Origin: Pseudomonadota bacterium | Lineage (GTDB): Bacteria; Pseudomonadota; Alphaproteobacteria; Sphingomonadales; Sphingomonadaceae | DNA length: 64,000 bases | NCBI GenBank assembly: GCA_039818985.1 | Contig: JBCBSU010000001.1 | Coordinates: 1,638,367-1,702,366, forward strand | Direction: 5' to 3' | Shown here: piece by piece, positions 57,093 through 64,000 of the stretch | Layout: each line of letters starts with the position of its first letter | How positions within the stretch are numbered: the first letter of the stretch is position 1 | Notes under the pieces: model-generated | What the model was told of the DNA's origin: nothing | Databases searched by the model: none | Seen by the model: the letters and a program-made list of their open reading frames with translations, nothing else | Position numbers and translations under genes: made by a program

Positions 57093-58154
57093 ATGAATCA
57101 GTCCAATATGTGCCGGTCGATCATTTTTCCGTTACTGACTCTGCTACTCGCAGCATGCGGTGCGCAGGCGGAATCCGGCGACCCAGATGCGACGCAGAAA
57201 GCGGCACTGTCGGGCACGCTGGTGGTTGGCAACAAGGGTGAGGATACGGTGAGTTTTATCGATCTTGCCAGCGGCAGGGAGGTAAAGCGCGCCGACACCG
57301 GTCCCCAGCCGCATGAGGTGGCGATATCGCCAGATGGCAGCATGGTGGCAGTGGCAGCTTATGGCGGTAATACAATAGATGTTTTCTCGATTGGCAGCGG
57401 CAGCAAGGTTACTCGGCTAGAGCTGTTTTCCAATAAACGGCCGCATGGCATAATATGGCTTGAAGATGGTCGCGTCATGGCCACAACCGAGGGTTCGGAT
57501 ACGCTTACCATCGTCACCCCTGATGAATGTGCTTTCAATGAAAATTGTAATGAATCGGTTTTTGTTACCAGCGATATACCTACAGAGAATGACGGCAGCC
57601 ATATGCTGGCCGTCACCGCCGATGGCGGACGCGCCTATGTCGCCAATCTGCAATCGAAGAATGTCACCGTGATCAACACCGTCGCAGGCAAGGCCGTGCG
57701 AAATCTTTCCGCCGGAAACGAGCCGGAAGGGATTGCCCTCACCCCCGATGGCAGAGAGCTTTGGGTATCGGCCCGGGGCAGTGATGAGGTTTTTGTTTTT
57801 GACACTGAGACTTTTGAGCAAAAGGCCAAGATTGCATCAGGCCGCTTCCCATTGCGCCTCGCCATCAGCCCGGACGGCAAATATGCCGTGACCTCCAATC
57901 TGGTCGATGGCGGCGTCAGCGTGATCGATACGGCCAAGAAGGAGGTTGTACGCAGCATTACCGTCAGTGGCGAGCGCGAGGCGGCGCAGGTGACGGTGAT
58001 TTTTTCGCCCGATGGCAACCGGCTCTATCTCGCCGAGACAGGTCAGGACACAGTTGCCGAAGTCGATTTTGAAAGCGGCGAAGTGCTGCGCCGCTTTGAT
58101 GTCGGCCGCCAGGGCGATGGCCTGGGCATCAGCCCGGTAACAATAGCCGAATAG
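57093..58154 (+). CDS. Beta-propeller (YVTN repeat) lipoprotein
   Basis: A lipoprotein signal peptide (lipobox LLLAAC, Cys22) precedes a propeller made of YVTN-type repeats: GTLVVGNKGEDTVSFIDLAS, HEVAISPDGSMVAVAAYG, VANLQSKNVTVINTVAGK and LAISPDGKYAVTSNLVDGG. Each repeat has the ISPDG turn. These proteins are secreted or membrane-anchored and bind ligands or partners; some copies sit with dehydrogenases as an electron-transfer or quinoprotein-like partner. 353 residues, ATG 57093. It lies between the GMC oxidoreductase and phaC. Confidence 0.85.
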   Translation: MNQSNMCRSIIFPLLTLLLAACGAQAESGDPDATQKAALSGTLVVGNKGEDTVSFIDLASGREVKRADTGPQPHEVAISPDGSMVAVAAYGGNTIDVFSIGSGSKVTRLELFSNKRPHGIIWLEDGRVMATTEGSDTLTIVTPDECAFNENCNESVFVTSDIPTENDGSHMLAVTADGGRAYVANLQSKNVTVINTVAGKAVRNLSAGNEPEGIALTPDGRELWVSARGSDEVFVFDTETFEQKAKIASGRFPLRLAISPDGKYAVTSNLVDGGVSVIDTAKKEVVRSITVSGEREAAQVTVIFSPDGNRLYLAETGQDTVAEVDFESGEVLRRFDVGRQGDGLGISPVTIAE

Positions 58155-58254
58155 AATTCCTACATAATGTCGATGATGGCATTTCCGCCGGAAACGGACT
58201 AACACGGCAACAGCAACTGTCAGCGCAACAGCGCGACCCATGGGAGAGAGATAT

Positions 58255-59979
58255 ATGAGCGAACAGGGAACATCCGGTTCGGGGCCACGCACACTGATCG
58301 ACGAGGCAGCGCAATCCACCACCGCACTGGGGCCGCTCATGGGGCTGGCGCGCGAGGATTTTGTTGGCGCGATCAGCCTTTTGCTGCGCGAAACTGCCAC
58401 CGATCCGGCGCGCACCATGCGCCATGCCCAGGCGTTTTCCGAGGATGTGGTCAAGATCATGACCGGCCAGTCGGAGCTTTCGCCTCACCCCAAGGACAAG
58501 CGATTCATGGACCCGGCCTGGCAGTTCAACCCGTTTTTCAAAGCCGGTGCGCAATATTATCTTGCGGTTCAAAAGGGCATGCAGCGCTGGATCCAGGACC
58601 TTGAGCTCGATGCGCTGGAAAAAGACCGCGCCAATTTCATCAGCAACATTATCATCGACTCGCTGGCGCCGACCAACACCTTTATCGGCAACCCCATGGC
58701 GCAGAAACGCGCCATAGACAGTGGCGGCCTGTCGCTGATCAAGGGGCTGAAGAACGCCTATAACGACATGGTCTATAATGAGGGCATGGTCAGCCAGGTC
58801 GACAAGAAGCCGTTCGAACTGGGCAAGAATGTCGCCACCTCCAAGGGCAATGTCGTTTATCGCAACGAGATGATGGAGCTGATTCATTATGCGCCGACCA
58901 CCGATGAGGTCTATGCGGTGCCGCAACTCACCATCCCGCCGCAAATCAATAAAATGTATATCAACGACCTCAGCCCCGAAAAATCGGTGGTCAAATGGCA
59001 GGTCGACAATGGCATCCAGACCTTTGTCATCAGCTGGCGCAATCCGGAGAAGGAACACGGCGTCTGGGACATGGCCGATTATATTGCCTCGTGCAAAGAA
59101 GCGATTGATGCGATTTGCGAGATTACCGGTTCCGATACCGTCAATGTCTCAGGCGGCTGTTCGGGCGGCCAGACACTGGCGATGCTGCTGTCCAAACTGG
59201 CATCGGAAAAGGATACCCGCATCGGTGCGGTGACGCTGATGGTCTGTGTGCTCCATCCCAAGCAGAATGATATCGAGGCCGGGTCGCTGATGAGCGAAAA
59301 CAGCCTAGAGCTCGCCAAGCAGCGCGCGGCGCGGCAGGGCGTGATCGAGGGCAATTCACTGGCACGGGGCTTTGCCTGGCTGCGCCCCAATGACCTGATC
59401 TGGAATTATGTCATCAACAACTATCTGATGGGCGAGGACCCGCCGGCATTTGACGTACTGTTCTGGAACGCTGACGCGACCAATCTCTCGGCCAGCCTGA
59501 TGGGCGATTTCCTGCACATTTACGAAACCCTCGCCTTCGTCAATCACGGTCAGGTGGAGATGATCGATCACAAGGTCGATCTCAGCAAGGTCAAGAATGA
59601 CCTGTTCATCCTCGGCGGCGTAACCGACCACATTACCCCATGGCGCGCCTGTTACCGCTCGACCCAGCTTTTCGGCTCGAAGAATATCGAGTTCGTGCTG
59701 TCGCAATCGGGGCATATGCAGGCGATCCTCAACCCGCCAACCAACCCCAAGGCGAAATATTTCAAGCTGAAGGGCAACAGCCCGACCAAGCACAAGAAAC
59801 CACCCGTCGATGTCGACAAATGGCTCGCCGGTACCGAAGAGGTGAAAGGCAGCTGGTGGCCTTATTGGATGGAATGGGTACAGGCCCGGTCGGGCGACAA
59901 GATGCCCGCGCCCGATATGCTGGGCAGCAAGAAACACCCGCCGCTGGAGCCGGCACCGGGGCTCTATGTTCTCGACTGA
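58255..59979 (+). CDS. phaC: Class II-like polyhydroxyalkanoate synthase
   Basis: The 574-residue protein polymerises (R)-3-hydroxyacyl-CoA to PHA. The lipase-box-like GGCSGGQTLAML gives catalytic Cys302; GGVTDHITPW gives Asp458 and SGHMQAILNPP gives His487, the order and spacing of class II (medium-chain) synthases such as Pseudomonas PhaC1. The FNPFFKAGAQYYLAVQKGMQRW region replaces the class I N-terminus. The GGGAGAGAG before ATG 58255 is a good ribosome site. A gene order phaC then phaZ, as in Pseudomonas, follows. No phaC2 is present. Confidence 0.92.
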   Translation: MSEQGTSGSGPRTLIDEAAQSTTALGPLMGLAREDFVGAISLLLRETATDPARTMRHAQAFSEDVVKIMTGQSELSPHPKDKRFMDPAWQFNPFFKAGAQYYLAVQKGMQRWIQDLELDALEKDRANFISNIIIDSLAPTNTFIGNPMAQKRAIDSGGLSLIKGLKNAYNDMVYNEGMVSQVDKKPFELGKNVATSKGNVVYRNEMMELIHYAPTTDEVYAVPQLTIPPQINKMYINDLSPEKSVVKWQVDNGIQTFVISWRNPEKEHGVWDMADYIASCKEAIDAICEITGSDTVNVSGGCSGGQTLAMLLSKLASEKDTRIGAVTLMVCVLHPKQNDIEAGSLMSENSLELAKQRAARQGVIEGNSLARGFAWLRPNDLIWNYVINNYLMGEDPPAFDVLFWNADATNLSASLMGDFLHIYETLAFVNHGQVEMIDHKVDLSKVKNDLFILGGVTDHITPWRACYRSTQLFGSKNIEFVLSQSGHMQAILNPPTNPKAKYFKLKGNSPTKHKKPPVDVDKWLAGTEEVKGSWWPYWMEWVQARSGDKMPAPDMLGSKKHPPLEPAPGLYVLD

Positions 59980-60086
59980 TCGGGGCGTACTGCCTGTTGG
60001 AACGCAACCAAAACGGCTTTGCCAACGAACCCGATGGCGATAGAACACATTTCCCAGCCAGCGATTGGCGCCACAAAAGGATAAAC

Positions 60087-60944
60087 ATGGCCAAGGCAGA
60101 CACACTGACCGGCAACGCTGAAATCTCCATGGAAACCGTGGATGGCAAGGAGTTGCGGGTCGCGCGCTGGCGCATGAATGACCGCCTCGACAAGCCGCCA
60201 TTGCTGTTTTTCAACGGTATCGGCGCCAATATGGAAGCGGTCGCGCCCTTTGCCGAGATGCTGACCGAACGGCCGTTTATCACACTCGACATGCCCGGCG
60301 TGGGTGGCTCACCCGATACCATGATCCCCTATAACGCCGTCTGGATGTCGCGTATTGTCGATGTCATCATGGACAATTTCGAGGTCGAGGAAGCCGATGT
60401 CATGGGCGTCAGCTGGGGTGGTGCCATGGCGCAGCATTTCACGCTGCAGCACCCCAACCGCGTGCGCAAGCTGATCCTCGCCGCAACGACGGCAGGCATG
60501 TTCATGGTGCCGGGCAAGATGTCAGCGCTGAGCAAAATGGCCAATCCGCGGCGCTATATCGACCCGGATTATATGAACGAGAATTTCGCCACCCTTTATG
60601 GCGGCTCGACCGATGGCAAGCAGCACCATAGCAGCCGCCTCACGCCGCCGACCAGGCTCGGTTATTTCTATCAGCTACTGGCCTTTGCCGGCTGGACCAG
60701 CGCGCCTTTCCTGCCGCTGATGAACAAGGAAACGCTGATCATGATGGGTGGCGAGGACAATATTGTCCGCCCGATCAACGGCACCATTCTCGAAACGCTG
60801 ATCCCCAACAGCAAGATGCACCTTATAGAAGATGGCGGTCATCTGTTCCTGCTCAGCCATAGCGAGGAATGCCTGACGGCCATTCGCCAGCATCTCGATG
60901 GCCCGGCGCGGCATGAAAAACAACCAACCGAGGAAGCGGCCTGA
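60087..60944 (+). CDS. phaZ: Intracellular medium-chain PHA depolymerase
   Basis: The alpha/beta hydrolase has Ser109 in MGVSWGGAMAQ, Asp224 in GGEDNIVRP and His252 in DGGHLFLLS. Conserved stretches LLFFNGIGANMEAV, DMPGVGGSPDT, LILAATTAGMFMVPG and NPRRYIDP are shared with Pseudomonas PhaZ. It releases hydroxyacids from PHA granules during starvation. 285 residues from ATG 60087, with AAAGG just upstream. It follows phaC by 107 bases. Its stop lies 6 bases before the convergent stop of the next gene. Confidence 0.92.
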   Translation: MAKADTLTGNAEISMETVDGKELRVARWRMNDRLDKPPLLFFNGIGANMEAVAPFAEMLTERPFITLDMPGVGGSPDTMIPYNAVWMSRIVDVIMDNFEVEEADVMGVSWGGAMAQHFTLQHPNRVRKLILAATTAGMFMVPGKMSALSKMANPRRYIDPDYMNENFATLYGGSTDGKQHHSSRLTPPTRLGYFYQLLAFAGWTSAPFLPLMNKETLIMMGGEDNIVRPINGTILETLIPNSKMHLIEDGGHLFLLSHSEECLTAIRQHLDGPARHEKQPTEEAA

Positions 60945-60950
60945 CCGGAT

Positions 60951-61907
60951 TTACTCTGCTTTTGCTTTACGCTCTATTCCACACTGCCCCGCCTGCGGCA
61001 GGCGGTCGCGTTCTGCCAGGGCTCTGGCGGCGGCACGGGGGCGGTCCGTGGCAATGATATCGACACCGTTCCTGCCCAATTCCGCATAACGGGCATCGAA
61101 ACCATAGCGCTCGAGCACCTTGTCGATCGAGCGTGAACCGCCAAGCGTACCGAAAATCACTTCGACATCGGCCTTGTCCAGCTCTGCATAAAGATTGGGG
61201 CGCGGTAACCGGGTGCCGGTAAAGGCAACGATATTCTGGCGTGGGACTCCGGCGGCTTCAGCCTCTGCCAGCGCGCCTGGACGATCAATAGAAAGCGAGA
61301 TAAGCATTTCGGGTGCCAGTTCGTGGAGTCTCGCCGCCGCCGCGACCGAATAAGCGATCAATATGACGTCCTGCGCCATATCTTCGGCGCGGATCAGCGC
61401 AATCACATCCTCATATTTCGCCGAGCGTTTGAAATCGATCTGCATGATGGTGCGGTCTTTTGCCCAGCGCAGAGCCGCTTCCAGAGTAGGCACGGTATAA
61501 GGCGTCACCCAGCCATCAGCGTCTTTCAGCCTGAGCGCGGCTATGCTCGCCCAGTCCTGTGCTGCCGCCTCGCCGCTGCCGGTGGTGGTGCGATCGAGCG
61601 TATCATCATGCATCAGGAACAAAACCCCGTCGCGACTGGCGGCGACATCGACTTCCATGATAGCAGGAGCAGCGGCCAGAAGCGCGTCCATAGCCTCTAT
61701 GCCATTTTCCGGCAGCCCCGGAGACGGCCCGCCGCGATGCGCCGAGATCAGGGTCAGTTGCTCGCGCTCCAGGCAGTCGAGAAAGGCCGATAAATCGCCA
61801 CTGGAGGACACGGCCCAATGCTCCTCAGCCGCTTGCGTGGCACCAATTGGTGCCAGTGGCAAGGTGATACAGGACAGCCATAGGGCAGTTTTGCGGTAAC
61901 CGGACAT
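60951..61907 (-). CDS. Secreted glycerophosphodiester phosphodiesterase
   Basis: The 318-residue protein has a signal peptide (MSGYRKTALWLSCITLPLAP, cleaved near TQAA). The GDPD signature is complete: LISAHRGGPSPGLPENG, then EVDVAASRDGVLFLMHDDTLDRTTTGSG with the catalytic His pair and metal-binding Glu and Asp. In the periplasm it would split glycerophosphodiesters to glycerol 3-phosphate and an alcohol. ATG 61907 has AAGGAGA upstream. It is not in an operon with its neighbours. Confidence 0.9.
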   Translation of the reverse strand: MSGYRKTALWLSCITLPLAPIGATQAAEEHWAVSSSGDLSAFLDCLEREQLTLISAHRGGPSPGLPENGIEAMDALLAAAPAIMEVDVAASRDGVLFLMHDDTLDRTTTGSGEAAAQDWASIAALRLKDADGWVTPYTVPTLEAALRWAKDRTIMQIDFKRSAKYEDVIALIRAEDMAQDVILIAYSVAAAARLHELAPEMLISLSIDRPGALAEAEAAGVPRQNIVAFTGTRLPRPNLYAELDKADVEVIFGTLGGSRSIDKVLERYGFDARYAELGRNGVDIIATDRPRAAARALAERDRLPQAGQCGIERKAKAE

Positions 61908-61971
61908 GGACAATTCTCCTTGAGCAGATCGCGCGCTTAGGCGCAGCATATTGCATCGCTATGACGGCTGC

Positions 61972-62883
61972 CTAAACCTGCCGGGCAAGCCAGTCCCGAA
62001 TGATCGCATTAACCTTGTCCGGTGCTTCCTGCTGTACCCAATGCGATACATTGGGCAGCCGGTGCAACGTCAGGCCGGGCACCCACTGATCGGTGTCGTC
62101 GGTGCAGCGTATATCGATAGCGGCATCCTCCTCACCCCAGACCATCAGCGTCGGGATATCCACCCGGCCATCGCCAATTTTGCGAAAATCGCGATAGCGC
62201 ATCAGTGCGCGGTAATAGTTTATCATTGGCGTCAACGCTCCCGGCTTTGCGGCAGCGCGGGCATAGATATCGAGCACATCATCGGTGAAATGTGTCTTGT
62301 CGACCGCCATATTGTAAAACACGTCGCGTACGCGTTCCGCGCCATTGCGGCGCAATCCCCATTCGGGAAGACCCGATATCTGGAAGAAAAAGATATACCA
62401 GCTTTTCCTGAGCTGGTGCCAATGACGAAGCTCGCGCCGAGACGCCAGCGGGTGCGGCACATTCATGATGATCAGCCGTTCGAGCGGACGTATCCGCTTG
62501 ATCGCGAAATGCCAGGCAACAATCGCACCCCAGTCATGCGCCATCAGCGTCACCTGTTTGGCACCGCTGGCATCGATCAGCGCCGCGACATCCTGCACCA
62601 GCGCGTCAAGTCGATAGGCCCTTACCCCTTCTGGCTTGGACGAAGCGCCATAGCCGCGCATATTCGGTGCCCACACGCGATAACCCATTTTGGCCAGCAT
62701 CGGCATCTGGTGTCGCCAGCTGAAATTGAGCTCGGGGAAACCATGCAGGCACAGCATCAGTCTGTCGCTGTTCGCCGGTCCGGTTTCGGCCAGTTCAAAG
62801 CGCAGGCCATTGGTCTCGATAAAACGGGTGGTGATCCCGCTATCGGGATCAGGGTTCCAGCTATAATCCTGTCCGTGGTCCAT
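61972..62883 (-). CDS. Epoxide hydrolase-like alpha/beta hydrolase
   Basis: The sequence HGFPELNFSWRHQMPMLA holds the oxyanion motif HGFPE, the nucleophile is Asp in MAHDWGAIVAW and the base is His in NVSHWVQQEAPD. This Asp-Asp-His triad and the DWGA core are typical of soluble epoxide hydrolases and haloalkane dehalogenase relatives. 303 residues from ATG 62883; a GTG further up is possible. Substrate is unknown. Convergent neighbours give no clue. Confidence 0.87.
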   Translation of the reverse strand: MDHGQDYSWNPDPDSGITTRFIETNGLRFELAETGPANSDRLMLCLHGFPELNFSWRHQMPMLAKMGYRVWAPNMRGYGASSKPEGVRAYRLDALVQDVAALIDASGAKQVTLMAHDWGAIVAWHFAIKRIRPLERLIIMNVPHPLASRRELRHWHQLRKSWYIFFFQISGLPEWGLRRNGAERVRDVFYNMAVDKTHFTDDVLDIYARAAAKPGALTPMINYYRALMRYRDFRKIGDGRVDIPTLMVWGEEDAAIDIRCTDDTDQWVPGLTLHRLPNVSHWVQQEAPDKVNAIIRDWLARQV

Positions 62884-62949
62884 CGCATCCCCGTCTTTAA
62901 TCACACGGTTAATTCTGATAATCACAAAAGAAAACGCAGGAGAGAGTCA

Positions 62950-64000
62950 ATGCATGATCTGATCATTCGCGGCGGAACCATTGTCGATGGCACCGGAGAG
63001 GCCGCCTATACCGCCGATATCGCCATAGACGGCGATACCATCACCGCCATTGGCGACATTTCCGGCGAAGCGCGCGAAGAAATTGACGCCACAGGCCGTA
63101 TCGTTACCCCCGGCTTTGTCGACATCCATACCCATTATGATGGTCAGGCGACATGGGACAGCGAAATGGCGCCGTCGAGTTGGCACGGCGTGACCACTGT
63201 TGTCATGGGCAATTGCGGCGTCGGTTTTGCTCCGGCGCAGCCCGACCGGCATGAATGGCTGATCGGCCTGATGGAAGGCGTCGAGGATATTCCCGGTACT
63301 GCGCTGGCCGAGGGCATGACCTGGAACTGGGAGACTTTCCCCGAATATATGGACGCGCTGGAGGCGATGCCGCGCACCGTCGATGTCGCCACCCATGTGC
63401 CGCATGGCGCGGTGCGCGCCTATGTGCTGGGCGACCGGGAAAAGCCTGGCGCGGTGCCGACCGGGGATGATATTCAGAAAATGTCGAAGATCGTCGAGGA
63501 CGGCCTGCGCGCCGGTGCTCTCGGGTTCTCAACATCGCGCACGGTTTTGCACCGCTCGGTTGATGGCGAGCTGGTGCCCGGTACAACCGCGACCAAGGAA
63601 GAGCTGATCGGCATTGGTCGCGCCATGGGCCGCGTTGGCCATGGCGTGTTCGAAATGGCATCGGACCTGCGCTATGAATGGGATGAGTTCGGCTGGATGG
63701 GCGATCTCAGCCGCGAAACCGGCCTGCCCGTCACCTTTGCTGCGCTGCAGTCCATCGCCAAGGAAATGCCGCTCGACGAGCAGATCCAGCGCACCGCCGA
63801 GGAAAATGCCAAGGGCGCCAATATCGTCGCCCAGATAGCCCTACGCGGCAATGGAATTATCATGTGCTGGCGCGGTACGGTGCATCCGTTCCTGTTCAAG
63901 CCGAGCTGGAAGGAAATCGAGGAACTGTCATGGGATGAACAATATGCCCGCCTGCAGGACCCCGAATTCAAGGCGAAACTGATCACCGAGGAATCCATCT
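62950..64000 (+). CDS. N-acyl-D-amino-acid deacylase/amidohydrolase (3' truncated by window edge)
   Basis: The frame starts at ATG 62950 with AGAGAG upstream and is open to the end of the window (350 codons seen). The start [17 protein letters not shown] and the metal motif [16 protein letters not shown] identify the D-aminoacylase subgroup of amidohydrolases; [15 protein letters not shown] is its third landmark. It removes acyl groups from D-amino acids or related substrates with zinc. The remainder of the gene, including other metal ligands, is outside the window. Confidence 0.9.
   Translation, partial: MHDLIIRGGTIVDGTGEAAYTADIAIDGDTITAIGDISGEAREEIDATGRIVTPGFVDIHTHYDGQATWDSEMAPSSWHGVTTVVMGNCGVGFAPAQPDRHEWLIGLMEGVEDIPGTALAEGMTWNWETFPEYMDALEAMPRTVDVATHVPHGAVRAYVLGDREKPGAVPTGDDIQKMSKIVEDGLRAGALGFSTSRTVLHRSVDGELVPGTTATKEELIGIGRAMGRVGHGVFEMASDLRYEWDEFGWMGDLSRETGLPVTFAALQSIAKEMPLDEQIQRTAEENAKGANIVAQIALRGNGIIMCWRGTVHPFLFKPSWKEIEELSWDEQYARLQDPEFKAKLITEESI

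Noticed and set aside
1-64000. tRNA, rRNA and CRISPR arrays
   Set aside because: No cloverleaf with a conserved TTCGANTC arm, no rRNA segments and no regularly spaced repeats were seen in the intergenic regions.

Overview
The window is a chromosomal segment of an alphaproteobacterium, most likely a member of the Sphingomonadales. The evidence is the gene order uppS-cdsA-dxr-rseP-bamA-skp-fabZ, the dense high-GC coding, the alphaproteobacterial form of the LexA operator, and the family types (NADP isocitrate dehydrogenase, TonB receptor, PRK-like salvage genes). Species cannot be named from the sequence alone. No rRNA, tRNA, CRISPR array, transposase or phage gene was seen.

Layout. 1-2.6 kb: the 3' end of an Nramp-type transporter followed by the three 5-oxoprolinase genes pxpABC (+). 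2.7-14.5 kb (-): rpmE, then a long envelope and translation run read from rpsB-tsf-pyrH-frr-uppS-cdsA-dxr-rseP-bamA-skp-fabZ; many of these genes overlap by 1-4 bases and several use GTG or TTG starts. 14.45-14.79 kb: a divergent regulatory region with two LexA-type SOS boxes on a promoter and a pair of inverted DnaA boxes, leading to a 100-residue one-helix membrane protein; this is the most interesting locus. 15-24.4 kb: phospholipid genes pssA and psd, icd with a coupled secreted unknown, a CPA2 cation/proton antiporter, rimB-rimK, gdhA and a secreted SRPBCC protein. 24.5-41.7 kb (-): the str-S10-spc ribosomal cluster rpsL to adk. It is not one simple operon: tuf has its own promoter and terminator, a terminator and promoter sit between rplO and secY, a repeat element is inserted between rplO and rpmD, a 30-bp perfect inverted repeat lies between rpsL and rpsG, and the alpha operon (rpsM-rpsK-rpoA-rplQ) does not follow adk.

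41.7-64 kb is accessory and metabolic: a TonB receptor, an acyl-CoA dehydrogenase and thioesterase, a purine-salvage pair (adenine deaminase plus phosphoribosyltransferase) next to a crotonase and two glutathione-related enzymes, extragenic palindromic repeats, an orphan winged-helix regulator, a small AT-rich island (unknown protein and a DUF3892-like protein), lepA, and a polyhydroxyalkanoate (PHA) locus: GMC oxidoreductase, beta-propeller lipoprotein, class II-like PhaC synthase and PhaZ depolymerase. The window ends with a glycerophosphodiester phosphodiesterase, an epoxide-hydrolase-like protein and the start of an N-acyl-D-amino-acid deacylase.

Start sites were chosen from family alignments known to me, ribosome binding sites and overlaps. 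Promoter calls rest on matches to a local pattern (TTGACN, 16-17 bases, then a TAAGGG-like -10), seen at rpsL, tuf, icd and secY; they are predictions.
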